Source of the DNA: Agrocybe praecox
Taxonomy: Eukaryota > Basidiomycota > Agaricomycetes > Agaricales > Agrocybaceae
Length of the DNA stretch: 64,000 nt
Assembly (NCBI GenBank): GCA_964017145.1
Contig: OZ024844.1
Coordinates: 2,232,001 to 2,296,000 of the forward strand
Reading direction: 5' to 3'
The notes under the pieces were generated by a model. The model had not been told where the DNA came from, did no database searches, and worked only from the letters and a program-made list of their open reading frames with translations. The first letter of the stretch is position 1, and each line of letters opens with the position of its first letter. A program made the position numbers and the translations under genes. This document shows positions 24,011 through 35,354 of this stretch, piece after piece.

Positions 24011-24049
24011 AGTAGTTACAAGTAGAGATACAAAAAATGATCGGAACTA

Positions 24050-26505
24050 CTACCAACTCCAGTCCTCCACCTGGCGTGATATCAAATGACGCTCAAGCCC
24101 ACGGGTAGTCCTTCGAACTTTTACTACTTTATCGACTGTTGTCACTACTTGTCCACTCGATCCCTCATCCTCTGGCTCACCAGCAACCCAGGAGTCTCTC
24201 AGATCCTCATCCACCGTCGGCCGTCGGACTTTTACTTCCTCTGTCCGCGGCGGTTCTGTCTGTGCAACAACCGCCTCCCATATTTTCGGCTTGAAGTTCT
24301 TGAAATTCCCACCAGATTCTTCTTCTTCAACTCGTCGTCGTTTGTTCCGTCGTCCCCCTTCATCTTCGCTGTCCTGTCCCATTGCTTGCTTCACTCGCCA
24401 CCGCAATTCCCGCGCCATCGCTGCACCGTCTTTCACTCGATCAGCAGGGATGCTCTCTTTGGCCTCCTTCTTTGCCTGCTCGCTCCCCTTTTCCAACGCT
24501 CGTCCTTCAGATACAAGGAACTCTGCCAGCGTCAGAATCCCATTCAGCACCCGCTCAGAATACGTCGCTTTCGTTCCTGCAGCCTTGAGGTCTCGTAGAT
24601 ACTTGTCCCCAACGTACCAACATAGTCTGCCATATACATCAGTCGATACTTTTCCTTTTTTTCAGTCACCTACTTTGTGAACATGGGAAATGTAAACTTT
24701 TTCGGTACATGCGTCTTCAATTCAATCTCACGCACTCGCAGTTCTACCTTTCCATGTCAGCACAGTCCTGGACATACACTAATCCCACTCACGCATAGCA
24801 ACGTCGTATGAATGCAAAAAGTTGCCTCCAAATACCACCGTGTCCACAGGCGTGTGCTGCTCTCTTGTCAAGGTCCATCACATATCCATGCCAAATCCAC
24901 TCACCACTGCGTGTATCCATCCACTCGGAATAATCATAGTCTTCCCTTCTACCAATTCAACCTTGTACACCTCATCCACCAGGTCTCCCAACCACACCTG
25001 ATACTGCAATTCACTCCCAGACCATTTTTCATACGCTGCTAGATTAGCTTGTGTCGGCCTGATAAAGTAGAATACCTGCAATAAAAGTCATGAATAAAAG
25101 AAGAAGAAAAAAGAAAAAAAATCTACTTTTGATCCATGCAAAATGTGATAATACACTGATGAGCCCGCAAAGTCAATGTGCCAGTCCGTCCAAGCTCCAG
25201 CGACTCCCATTAAGCAGTACAATTGTACCTTTGGGTATGCGTTGTTCTTCCCCTTTCTAGTGCTGGGCCAGAAATTCTCCACCCAGTCCAAATCCCGCAC
25301 GATCTTGGGCGGGAGCACCATGTCTGCGAGCTCCGTCCCTGATATCTCTAGAGATATCACATTCAGCACTTTTTCGCGCTTCGAAGGGTCCAGTTCGAAA
25401 TAGTCCGCCCATTTCCCTAGATCCCAGCCTGTGGCGTTGGATTGTGTAGCCACATCTGTTTTTTTGATAAATTTTTAGATTGCAGTGAAGAGAGATAACG
25501 AACGAATGTCCGCTGCGCACCCATCACCTCTATTGGCACATCCTCGCCAATGTATTCCGCAACATGCTCCACTGTGAGGTCCTTAGGGGGCATCTTCATC
25601 CCCAGCCCATCCGCCTGCTCGATGACGATAGGTTCACGTAAGGCGTCTTCCTCCTCATCCAGCCATGCCGTTTCCAATTCGCTGCCCTTCATCCGCTTGA
25701 ACGGATCTTTGAATTTAATCTGGCTCTGCTTCGCCTCGAGGATGCGCAGGAAGCGGTTGGGATCCGACCCCAGGCCAACGTCGTTGTCGTCGTTGGTGAG
25801 ACTTGCATAGTTGCGCATGGTGCGTTTTCGGGAAGACTTGCGCGCGGGTGGATTTAGTGTCATGATGCGAGTCGGATCGGTGTCTGTGCATGGCTTGCAG
25901 TACCTGTTGTATAAATAAATTATGGTAAATAAAATGCTTTCCTTTTGGTTTTTGCGGCTCATTTTTTTTTTCGTGTTATTTTTTCTTTCTTTCTTGCTCT
26001 CTTTAATTTTACATATGCTACCGAGGGCCACAAAAAAAGAAGAAGAAAAAGACGCTCACCATTTGGCAATGCTCTTCACGTCCTCGCCATTTCCGGCACA
26101 CCGCCAATGATACCACATCTTGCAGTAGTCGCAGGCAATCCAGTCTTCCTTCCGCGACTTTGGCACCAGCTTCCGGCTCTCGGGTGTGCATGCAGGGCAC
26201 ACACTGTCATCATCATCATCGGCGTCGTTGTTGTGGTTGTCGATGTTGATGTTATCGTCGCCATTACGTGTCTCTGATTTCCCTTCAACTGACAATTCAC
26301 CTAGCACACCAACCACCGCCGATCCACTCCTCATCCTCCCATTATTCCCATCGGTAGTATCGTCGGGCGATGTCGATCGAGGAGGCAGGGATAGTGGAGA
26401 TCCCGGTGGCGAACCCTCCTTGCCAGCCTGCTGCTGCTGCTGCTGCTGTTGCAAGGAGTCGGACTTGGCTCCTGCACGGTTGTTTCGGCGTTTACTGGGC
26501 GGCAT
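24050..26505 (-). CDS. JHD1: JmjC histone H3K36 demethylase (JHD1/KDM2 family)
   Basis: Fe(II)/2-oxoglutarate-dependent demethylase; the family removes H3K36me1/2. ATG at 26505 ([18 protein letters not shown]) is chosen over an in-frame ATG at 26532. The N-terminus has a polyQ tract (26452-26429) and acidic Asp/Asn runs. A PHD finger follows: [19 protein letters not shown], and YCKPC in the next exon. About 25850-25400 encodes the family linker ([33 protein letters not shown]). The JmjC core has [12 protein letters not shown], the iron ligands in [31 protein letters not shown] and the distal His in [11 protein letters not shown]. The C-terminus is charged and ends in EDWSW at 24050. Active-site residues look intact. 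The two introns inside the JmjC domain are short. Confidence 0.93.
26429..26452 (-). repeat. CAG/CTG trinucleotide microsatellite in JHD1
   Basis: The + strand carries seven consecutive CTG-type triplets plus a GTT. On the - strand they encode about eight Gln residues in the disordered N-terminus of the demethylase. The near-pure CAG run is more slippage-prone than the polyQ tract in the neighbouring Sel1 gene. Confidence 0.8.
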
Positions 26506-26948
26506 AACGAGGGTAGGTAGGTAGCGGTACAAGAGTACAAGTACAAGTTGTCAAAACAAAACAAAAAAGTCTGTAGTAGGAGGAAGGAAGAGGACTTTAA
26601 CGTAGTTTCTAGTTGTAATATTAGGAATCTCTTCAGTGGGTTTGTGGGCTTCCCCCTTGATGATTGATTTTTGATTTTCCCAAGTCTCACAGAAGTGCAT
26701 CAGGTGATCCCGGCATACGCTTCTTACGTTTAGACGCGTCTAGCTAGTACATTCCTTGTTTTGTTTCCTCGTTCGCCACGCTGTTGTCGTTGACGGTTAG
26801 GACCCGCCCAGCAGTGCTACGCTGCCTGGCATCGAGTTCGAGAACTACTGCACCGCGACGATACACCACCGACACTATGGACTCAGGACCAGGTGTGATA
26901 TATCATATCAGGCATTGCCTGACTCTGGCGGAATGATGTGATGTACTA
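26506..26948. promoter_or_regulatory. Shared divergent promoter of JHD1 and PNKP
   Basis: 443 bp between two divergent start codons. It holds a 12 bp palindrome TAGACGCGTCTA (26731-26742), whose centre ACGCGT matches the MluI cell-cycle box of yeasts. No TATA box was seen near either start. Regulation by an MBF-like factor is inference only; I see no other gene here. Confidence 0.4.
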
Positions 26949-28918
26949 ATGGCTCCCCAAGAAGGTTCATCATCATCACTGAAGAAGAGAAAACTGCCCG
27001 CAGACGACGCCTCACCCGAAGGCGAAACGTCACAAGCCCCGCAAAAAGTCGCTAAAAGTGAGCAGTCTCCTCCTGAGTCCTCCCTATTCTTGGTTCCAAC
27101 AAACTGATTTATCAAAACCCCAGTCCACCCTTTCTTCCTTCCCAAAGACAAGTTGTCGAAGCCGTCGACGCCAGATGGACCGTTCCAATGGCTCGACCCG
27201 CTAGGACCAAGCAAGTCCTGCTTGCACGGTACGAATCTGCAGCCCAAGGCGAGCGAGAAAGTCGCCGCGTTCGACTTGGACGGGACCCTCGTCCGGCAGA
27301 GTTTGCATAAGAAGGAAGGCTCGACGTTCTTGTGGTGGAAGGGGAACGTGCCTGAGAAGCTGAAGGAGCTGCACAAGGATGGGTGCGTGTGGTTTTTTGT
27401 TTTTATTTTTTGTGTATCACGTTGGAATGAATGAATGTTTTCTTACATATTTTCTATTGGTATTTGCTCAGATACTCCATCGTGCTCATTTCGAACCAGC
27501 ATCTTCGCTCGAAGTCTCTCAATCCATGGAAGCTGAAGATAACCGAAATCGGAAAAGCCGTGAGTTCGTCTATCTTTCCCCCATTCCCATTCATATAAAT
27601 ATATAGCTTGAACTACCTCCCTTCTTTCTATCAGATTGGCACCTTGCCCTTCCGTATCTTTGCAGCTACAGAAAGAGACCAGTATAGGAAGCCCCTGCTC
27701 GGTATGTGGCAAGAACTAGAAAGGATATTCGCAGAGGAAGGGGTACAGATTGGTGAGACTTGGCATTGTGTGCTTCCGTGGCGTGGAACATCTCTTTATA
27801 AGAATGAATGAATATCTAGATAAATCGAAATCCTTCTTTGTGGGCGACGCTGCTGGCCGAGAATATCCAAAGGGAAAAGGCGATTTTGCAAGTACGGACC
27901 GTAAATGGGCCCTTAACGTTGGAATTCCTTTCTTTACGCCCGAGGTGCGTCTAATACGCTTTTACTCTTCGTGAATTGTATGCTTACATTCTTTCTCTCT
28001 TGCTGCACCAGGAATACTTCCTCAAACTGGCACCTCATACCAACTACACTCTACCGGGATTCAGACCGTCTAGTCTACCATCATGTCAGTGGCTTATCAT
28101 TTGCAGTATATATATAAAACCTAGTTTTTTAACGCACCAGTCCGTCCCAGTACCCCCTGTTACGCCAACGTCTTCCCCTATAATCCCGGAGAAGCGCCAA
28201 CAAGAAACCGTCATCTTCGTAGGGTATCCTAGTTTAGGCAAAACGTCCTTCTTCCGCAAGTATTTTGAGCCAGAGGGCTACCTGCACATCAATCAGGATA
28301 CCTTGAAGACACGCGATAAATGCGTGTTGGCACTCAAGAAAGGCCTGGAGGAAGGCAAGAGCTGTGTCATTGGTCAGTCCCATTTTCTTTTCCTTGCACC
28401 AAATGGTTTTTTCATATGTTTTTTTTTTTGTTTTCCTCTGGACATGTAGATAATACCAATGCAGATGTTGTGACGCGGAAATATTATCTGGACGTAGCGA
28501 AAGAGCTTGATGTGCCTGTCAGGTCAGTAGCCTTTTTTCCCAGTTGGTTGGAAATCGCAGTAAAGCTGAAGCCATTGTTCCTAGATGTTTCAACTTTACC
28601 GGATCATTCGATCTAGCATGGCACAACAATGTTTATCGGGCCTATAATCTACCTCCTTCAGTGGCTGCCAAAGAAGTGGGTTTTTACTCGTTAATTCATT
28701 GTGTTGGTTCTCGTGACGACAAAGATCTGACTCGGAGTCCTATCCAGCCTAAACGCGTATTGGTCCCATATCCTGCCTTTACAAGATTCAGAGATCACTA
28801 TGAAGAGCCCACTCTACTTGAGGGGTTCACGAAGATGAAGGATGTGAATTGGAACTTTGAAGGCACGGAAGAGGAGAAGAGGTATTGGTCGATGTGGCTC
28901 CAGATCGACGGGAAATGA
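26949..28918 (+). CDS. PNK1: Polynucleotide kinase 3'-phosphatase
   Basis: DNA end-processing enzyme that dephosphorylates 3' ends and phosphorylates 5' ends during strand-break repair in the nucleus. ATG at 26949 opens a Ser/Lys-rich N-terminus (SSSSLKKRKLPADD). The HAD phosphatase domain has VAAFDLDGTLVRQS (27265-27305), then IVLISNQ, FRIFAATERDQYRKPLLGMW and FFVGDAAGREYPKGKGDFAS (27835-27895). The kinase domain has the Walker A VGYPSLGKTSFFRKYF (28220-28265), LHINQDTLKT, CVIDNTNADVVTRKYY across an intron, and VLVPYPAFTRFRDHYEEPTL. The stop is at 28918. There is no FHA domain at the N-terminus, as in fission yeast Pnk1. About seven introns of 50-80 bp interrupt it; both catalytic centres look intact. 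Confidence 0.95.
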
Positions 28919-29342
28919 TGAGTGGGCAATTGATGTCGTCTGAAATGCTAATGTTGAGTTTTATCCCTGTGCTCTCTCTCTCTCTTTTCTGGTGTTTTTC
29001 TTTTCTTTCTGTGATGCGTATAGTAATGTAATATAATTGAAGGAAATATTTTGCTGGATAGTGGTGGACAAATACTGTATGAGATCTCCTTCCCAGTGCT
29101 CAGATTTCACACTAGTAGGCTTGGGACAAATGAATTCGCAGACCTCTCTGGTTCGATCTTCGATACTGCCAAAAAGTCCACAAATTATCCTTCGGGTGCA
29201 ATTGGATGTCGAACACTGACTGTAAGACCTTGAGACCCTAAGCGACGGCTTAGAGATGCGTCCAGGCATGCCAAATGATCACGAATCCATTGTACGCGAA
29301 GAAGGGTTGAGGTGTGTCACTGAACCTGGCTACGTCAGGACA

Positions 29343-29380
29343 GAGCTCCCCTTTTGCCCGGTTTTGAAAATATTTTATTT
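29343..29380 (+). repeat. Direct repeat A, copy 1
   Basis: The segment starting GAGCTCCCCTTTTGCCCGGT and ending TTTTGAAAATATTTTATTT recurs almost unchanged at 29501-29540, where two single C insertions are the only differences. The two copies lie 158 bp apart in the same orientation. Confidence 0.85.
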
Positions 29381-29449
29381 CTGTACACATTTTATGATTA
29401 TAACTCTCATTTAACATTCATTTTCTGTACTACATGTGTTTATTTCAGG

Positions 29450-29489
29450 CTTGCAGAAAAGGTTTGAGAGATTAACAGAATACATAACA
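29450..29489 (+). repeat. Direct repeat B, copy 1
   Basis: The segment CTTGCAGAAAAGGTTTGAGA, then GATTAACAGAATACATAACA, resembles 29849-29887 at roughly 80 percent by eye. It lies between the two copies of repeat A. Confidence 0.65.
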
Positions 29490-29500
29490 GAAACCAGATC

Positions 29501-29540
29501 GAGCTCCCCTTTTGCCCCGGTTTTGAAAATATTTCTATTT
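29501..29540 (+). repeat. Direct repeat A, copy 2
   Basis: Second copy of the 38-40 bp repeat first seen at 29343. It reads GAGCTCCCCTTTTGCCCCGG followed by TTTTGAAAATATTTCTATTT. Confidence 0.85.
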
Positions 29541-29848
29541 CCGAGTCTCTCGTTTTTTTTTGAGGGCATCTCGTTTACGGGGAAAAGGGTTCACCGAACC
29601 GAACCACGAACTTCGGCAGTGACTCTCTGTCGATGTTGAAATGCATGGACGCTTCAACCCGACCTTTCACGTAGGGCTCCTACTAGATGGATTGACTTTG
29701 AGGGCCTCTGCAGTATTGAGAGATACGCATGTTCCTAAGGAGCATGATGAGGAAGGCTGGTAGTACCGCCAGTCTCTCAAAAAAAGCATTGCTCTCAAAG
29801 AATGAGACTTTCTGTTTTTTTTATCCGTCAGTAAAATTTTGCGCATAC

Positions 29849-29887
29849 TTGCAGAACAGATTTGAAAGATTTACAGAATGCAGAACT
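29849..29887 (+). repeat. Direct repeat B, copy 2
   Basis: The segment CTTGCAGAACAGATTTGAAA, then GATTTACAGAATGCAGAAC, is a diverged partner of 29450-29489, about 400 bp away in the same orientation. Confidence 0.65.
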
Positions 29888-30305
29888 GCTCAAATTTCAT
29901 AAATCACAGGAGTTTATATTAGCTTTTTTCGCTGGATGGTATGGGCCAAGCGTACTAGCCAGTGGCCGATACAAGAACTTGCACTTTCCCTAAGCCCTAA
30001 TATATATAGCACGTCAGATTAAATACGGATGAGAAATTCTAATCAAGTGCATCGACCTCCTGTAAAGACTTTCGTACCTTACAGAGGTTAACGTACTACA
30101 TATCTTGAGCGCATGGTGCGGCAGGGGTTGATCCGGTGCCAAAAACCTTAAATTTCATGGCATTCCTCGCTGATAGCCGAACGGGCGCTAAAATGAGTCA
30201 ACTCGCTCCTTCACTTTACATTAAGCATAACCGCAAACACTATCAACAACATAATGTGTACTAACGAGACCAAAAATTATATGCACTTTTGAGGTAGCAG
30301 CCAGT

Positions 30306-31734
30306 TTACTTGGTTTCTGAAAGTAGCCTCGTGATTTCCGGTTTGATATCTGCGAGGAAATCCTCGATGGTAGCTACCGGCTTCCATCCCAATACACGAC
30401 CACGACTTCCTTTTGCGAGGCTGTTCGAAGCAAAGATCTTCCATAAGTGCTATAAAAATCAAATTCAATGAGAACGATACGTTGGGAACAGAGACAAAAT
30501 AAAACAAACTCCAAAGTATTGATCAAGCTCTTCCTGAGAAAATGGGTTTGGGTTCTTGTCTGTAATCAGCTTATGTTCTAGCAGAGTCTCTCCTATAGCT
30601 GTGGAAACATCGATAGTGGTGTAGACCAACGATTCTGCGAAGTAATATCCGCGAGGGGCTGTAACCGCGTTCTTCAGGGCAGAATCAAGAATTATGGTGT
30701 ACAAGTCGGCAGCTATACAAAAACGTCAGTCGTCGACAAATTATAGAATAACTACACATGAACGAACTCTCTTCGACGTGTGTTGCAGACCACCTATTAA
30801 GCCCCGCACCAAAGTACCCGACCTGCTTTCTGGCAAGCGCTGTCTTGACTAGGTAAGGCACTGTAATGGAATGTGTATTCTGGATCTTTAAATCGACCAG
30901 GGGACCTTTGGGATATCCAAATACCGCGGCTGTAAAATATCAAATGTAAGCTTGCACTCATATAACTAAAAAAAGATGTACATGGAGCAATAATATAGGC
31001 TCTGACGTAGCCTGCTTTATCCGCTTCTATGATGGGAATATCCACGTTTCTGTGAATAACTGATACAGGGATTGCGTCGAGTTTTTCTACTTCCAAGTCA
31101 TCGTAGCCAGTATGGTTTCCATGCAATCCACGAGCGTCATCTGAAATGAAAGCTGAAATTCGAATGAGTTAGGATTGGTTATTGCGTCCGTACTGAGCGG
31201 ATGGCTTGCCGGTGCCAGACTGAACATTGTAGCAAGCAATTTAGTCGCCATACTCTTCAGTCAGCGTGACTAAGTACACGTACTGTGTGGATTAATATAG
31301 GTGCCTTTCCTGTCTTCTCGTGCCTAATCTTCAGGCCAGCGAGGATGGCAGAAGCGGCCAGCAGATTATCGGAGTCGGCCTACAGTCAACATATAGTAAG
31401 ATTTCGATTCCTATTCATGCAGAATATTATTTACCGCTGCTATAACCACATCTGAGCTGGCTGCTGTATTAGTGATAAACATCAAGTCCTTGTCGGTGTA
31501 TGATCCAATGATTGTCTCAATCCCCAAAGACTTGAACTTTTGGGCTTTTTCTTCTGAACGAACGAGAGCAGTTATCTTGAAGGATGAGGCTTGGGTATGT
31601 GCAAGCAGGCGATTTACAACGGTTCCACCGATGTAGCCTGCACAGTAGCAGTTCTTAGCTCGCTAAAGGCAAAACGCTGTAGATATAATCGTACCGGTAG
31701 CGCCCGTGACGAATATGTTGATCTGGGAAGGCAT
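30306..31734 (-). CDS. NmrA/atypical-SDR NAD(P)-binding protein
   Basis: Probable NAD(P)-dependent oxidoreductase or sensor of the atypical short-chain dehydrogenase group. ATG at 31734 (MPSQINIFVTGATGYIGGTV) gives a Rossmann fold with the glycine motif TGATGYIG. Later exons read FKITALVRSEEKAQKFKSLG, SSDVVIAAADSDNLLAASAI and APILIHTSGTG, and then DAIPVSVIHRNVDIPIIEAD. Then come AGYVRAYIIAPSTVFGYPKG and RWSATHVEETADLYTIILDS. The C-terminus ends EITRLLSETK at 30306. A catalytic YxxxK was not clear, which suits the NmrA-like branch. It is not a UDP-galactose epimerase despite the GAL7 homologue nearby. About seven introns. Confidence 0.82.
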
Positions 31735-33018
31735 TGGGGTTACTAGGCTAGAGCTTTGCGAGGCGACGAAGAAGTTGATCCAGTTTGTAGAGGGAGTAAG
31801 GGCGGTAATTGTGTATAGGAACTTGTAGGCAATTGGCCCTATTTTATATACGGCCGCATTGCACTTACAAATCCAGAATTATAAACTACAGAAATCCAGT
31901 CCTTCCAATGCTTACAAAACACATCTACCGAATGATAGAAACAACCTCTAGAGTGGCTCAATTTTTTGCGCTAGTGCATGTAATAAGATGCAACTAGTAT
32001 ACGATAAGAGAAACTCGGTATCTGACAAATAAATACAAGATTACGCAGATCATTCGAAATTTTAAGCAGATAATGTTCCATAAATAGACCTGAATCAGGA
32101 CCGAAGGAGCGAGCAGATGTGTTGACAAAGAGAGAGAAAGAAAGTCTTGTTTCGTTCAATTTCCGGACATAAAATAAATCAGGTGCATGGCAGGAGTAGC
32201 AATCATTCCTTACAAAGAGAATATCTTTTGCGCAGATTTTGCCTCTTTTTACCTTGTCCAAAAATATTACTAAAACTTACCATACGTAAAGGGAAAGTTT
32301 TAACTTGAGAATAAGAGAATCATGAGTCAGAACTCTATACTTAAGCAGATCTCTTAGTGACTTTCAAGCCTTTCTATCTACTATTCTCGCTATTTGGATA
32401 TGTAGGACTTTGGTGGGCTTCTCAGTTGGCTCTTCTTTTCAATGATGCTTTCATCTTTCCTGTACCAAAACCAATGGTACTTCTCTCATTACCTTTGAAT
32501 CTGTTTTCTTTTCGAAAGTCCATGGCTGTGTTCCTTTTCTCAAATATCAAGCGTATTTCCATGCATCCCGCTTTTGTCACGTTCTGGAGCGGGTAATGCA
32601 TTTACTGTTTTTTGTCACGTCTTTCACCCTACAGAGTTTGTTGTGACTCGTCAATGGCTGGAACCGCGGAACGACTTTCGGATACTCAATATGTCGTTCG
32701 TAGGTGCTTCTCCTAACCGGCCGTCTTGATATTCTCCTTACCTTATTACCCCACAGCTTCCCAGTCTGTGATCCATCATTCTAACTCTAACTTTTCTGTG
32801 GACTGTCCCGGTCCCCAATTTGTCCCCAATCATAGGGAAGCTCTCCTGCCTACTTATATTTGACTAAATTTATTTTGTATTTCTTTCAAAATCGTATTTA
32901 CTGTTCCTTCAAAGTTATATACATTTTTGTGGATCGTATGTCTAATATCATCTGGAATTTACAGTTATTAGCTAAAACATGGGGACCGGGAGTATTGACA
33001 GGGTTTTTGCTACTTTAT
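31735..33018. other. Gene-poor intergenic region
   Basis: About 1.3 kb with only short open frames on both strands, such as a hydrophobic 79-codon frame at 32357-32596 and a 96-codon frame at 32261-31971. Neither shows a recognisable family or plausible splice partners. It is AT-rich, with a short repeated GTCCCCAAT motif at about 32810-32830. Part of it is the upstream region of the NmrA-like gene. Confidence 0.5.
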
Positions 33019-33380
33019 TTATTTTCTGCTGCTCGCAGTATTTGAACGAATGGGTTGCAGACCATATTGCTTGTCGACAGCTCCGTTCGTAAGAACGAAA
33101 CCTGGATATGAAGAACCATCGCCCTATAACAACATTATTGGTGCCACTTTGCAGTAGGAATTTGCAGGAAAACTCACGAGCAAGTTACTTGGGAAACCTT
33201 CCTCGAATGGAACGACACTTTCAATAAACTTGATGTGCTCGTCTGTGAGAGAAATCTCCAGAGCTTCCAAGTTCTGTAACAGGTGCTCTACTTTCCTTCC
33301 TCCAATGATAGGGAAGACAAACGCAGTCTTCTGCATAACATAGGCAATAGCGACCGCCAGAATGTTATTAAGTACTACGT
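33019..33380 (-). pseudogene. 5'-truncated aldo-keto reductase (aryl-alcohol dehydrogenase family) relic
   Basis: Reading the - strand from about 33370 gives AVAIAYVMQKTAFVFPIIGG, then RKVEHLLQNLEALEISLTDE and FIESVVPFEEGFPSNLL. A spliceable intron (about 33127-33175) is followed by GDGSSYPGFVLTNGAVDKQY, GLQPIRSNTASSRK and a stop at 33019. This matches the last quarter of fungal AAD/aldo-keto reductases, including the NADP-binding PIIGGRKVEHL element. Nothing upstream (33380-33840) encodes the catalytic Tyr/Lys barrel or the preceding helices. The match begins abruptly beside a 16 bp palindrome AAGGGATACATCCCTT (33390-33405). The surviving part has no frameshift, so the loss may be recent, or an unrecognised upstream part may exist. 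Confidence 0.75.
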
Positions 33381-33846
33381 CACCAAGGGATACATCCCTT
33401 AAGTTCAGGTCTATCCAACGCCCTTATCTCACCGATGGCCATGCATTTTATTTGTAGGGACATGATTATTAGAAACAGCCTCGTTATTGACTGGTACTTC
33501 CATGGGAAAGGTGGCGAAATTTACTACGAGAGTATGAATAAGCCTAAGAAGCATTAATATGGCATCGATTGCCACATGAAACAAAAAAACTGATCCATTG
33601 TTTCCGGTGGTTTTTATATGCCATTATCGTACCGGTATATGGTGTCCCACTGAGTAATTTGGTGGTGAAGACTTTGAGATGCACTACCACAAGATGATAT
33701 CCAATTTGAGTGGAGCCATCGTGAATCATTAAACTTGTTTCATTCATGGAGGATGATCCTAGGATGCATAAATGCAAATAATTATTTAAGTTAAGTTCTT
33801 CGAAGGTGGGAAGCATAGTCATTACCCTCGTCATAAACATCATGGT
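33381..33846. other. Non-coding stretch between the AKR relic and GAL7
   Basis: AT-rich. A 99-codon frame on the - strand (33843-33544) has no recognisable domain and includes the 3' flank of the GAL7-type gene. The expected upstream exons of the aldo-keto reductase are absent. I see no transposon ends or tandem repeats. Confidence 0.45.
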
Positions 33847-35259
<1,413 letters not shown>

Positions 35260-35354
35260 GGTTGAAAGAAAAAGAGAGGGAGTTCCACGTAAGTCTCTTT
35301 AATCGTCATGTTTTGAAATCGTGATATCTAATCTACAGCCGGATCTATAAATAG

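Larger units (their letters stand above)
28919..30305. other. Gene-free region with degenerate direct repeats
   Basis: About 1.4 kb between PNKP and the NmrA-like gene with no convincing coding sequence on either strand. It contains two pairs of direct repeats (listed separately), several homopolymer T/A runs, and an 8 bp inverted pair TTGAGAGA/TCTCTCAA (about 29724-29779) flanking about 45 bp. The repeat content suggests an old, decayed mobile element, but no terminal repeats, target duplication or transposase remnant could be recognised. Confidence 0.5.

Noticed and set aside
24086..24598. 170-codon open frame on the + strand
   Set aside because: Shadow of the charged C-terminus of JHD1 on the opposite strand.
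29140..29165. tRNA B-box-like GGTTCGATC
   Set aside because: No matching acceptor stem, A-box or anticodon arm could be folded around it.
32357..32596. 79-codon hydrophobic open frame, perhaps a membrane peptide
   Set aside because: No homology that I can recognise, no splice partners, and a T-rich composition that produces hydrophobic codons by chance.
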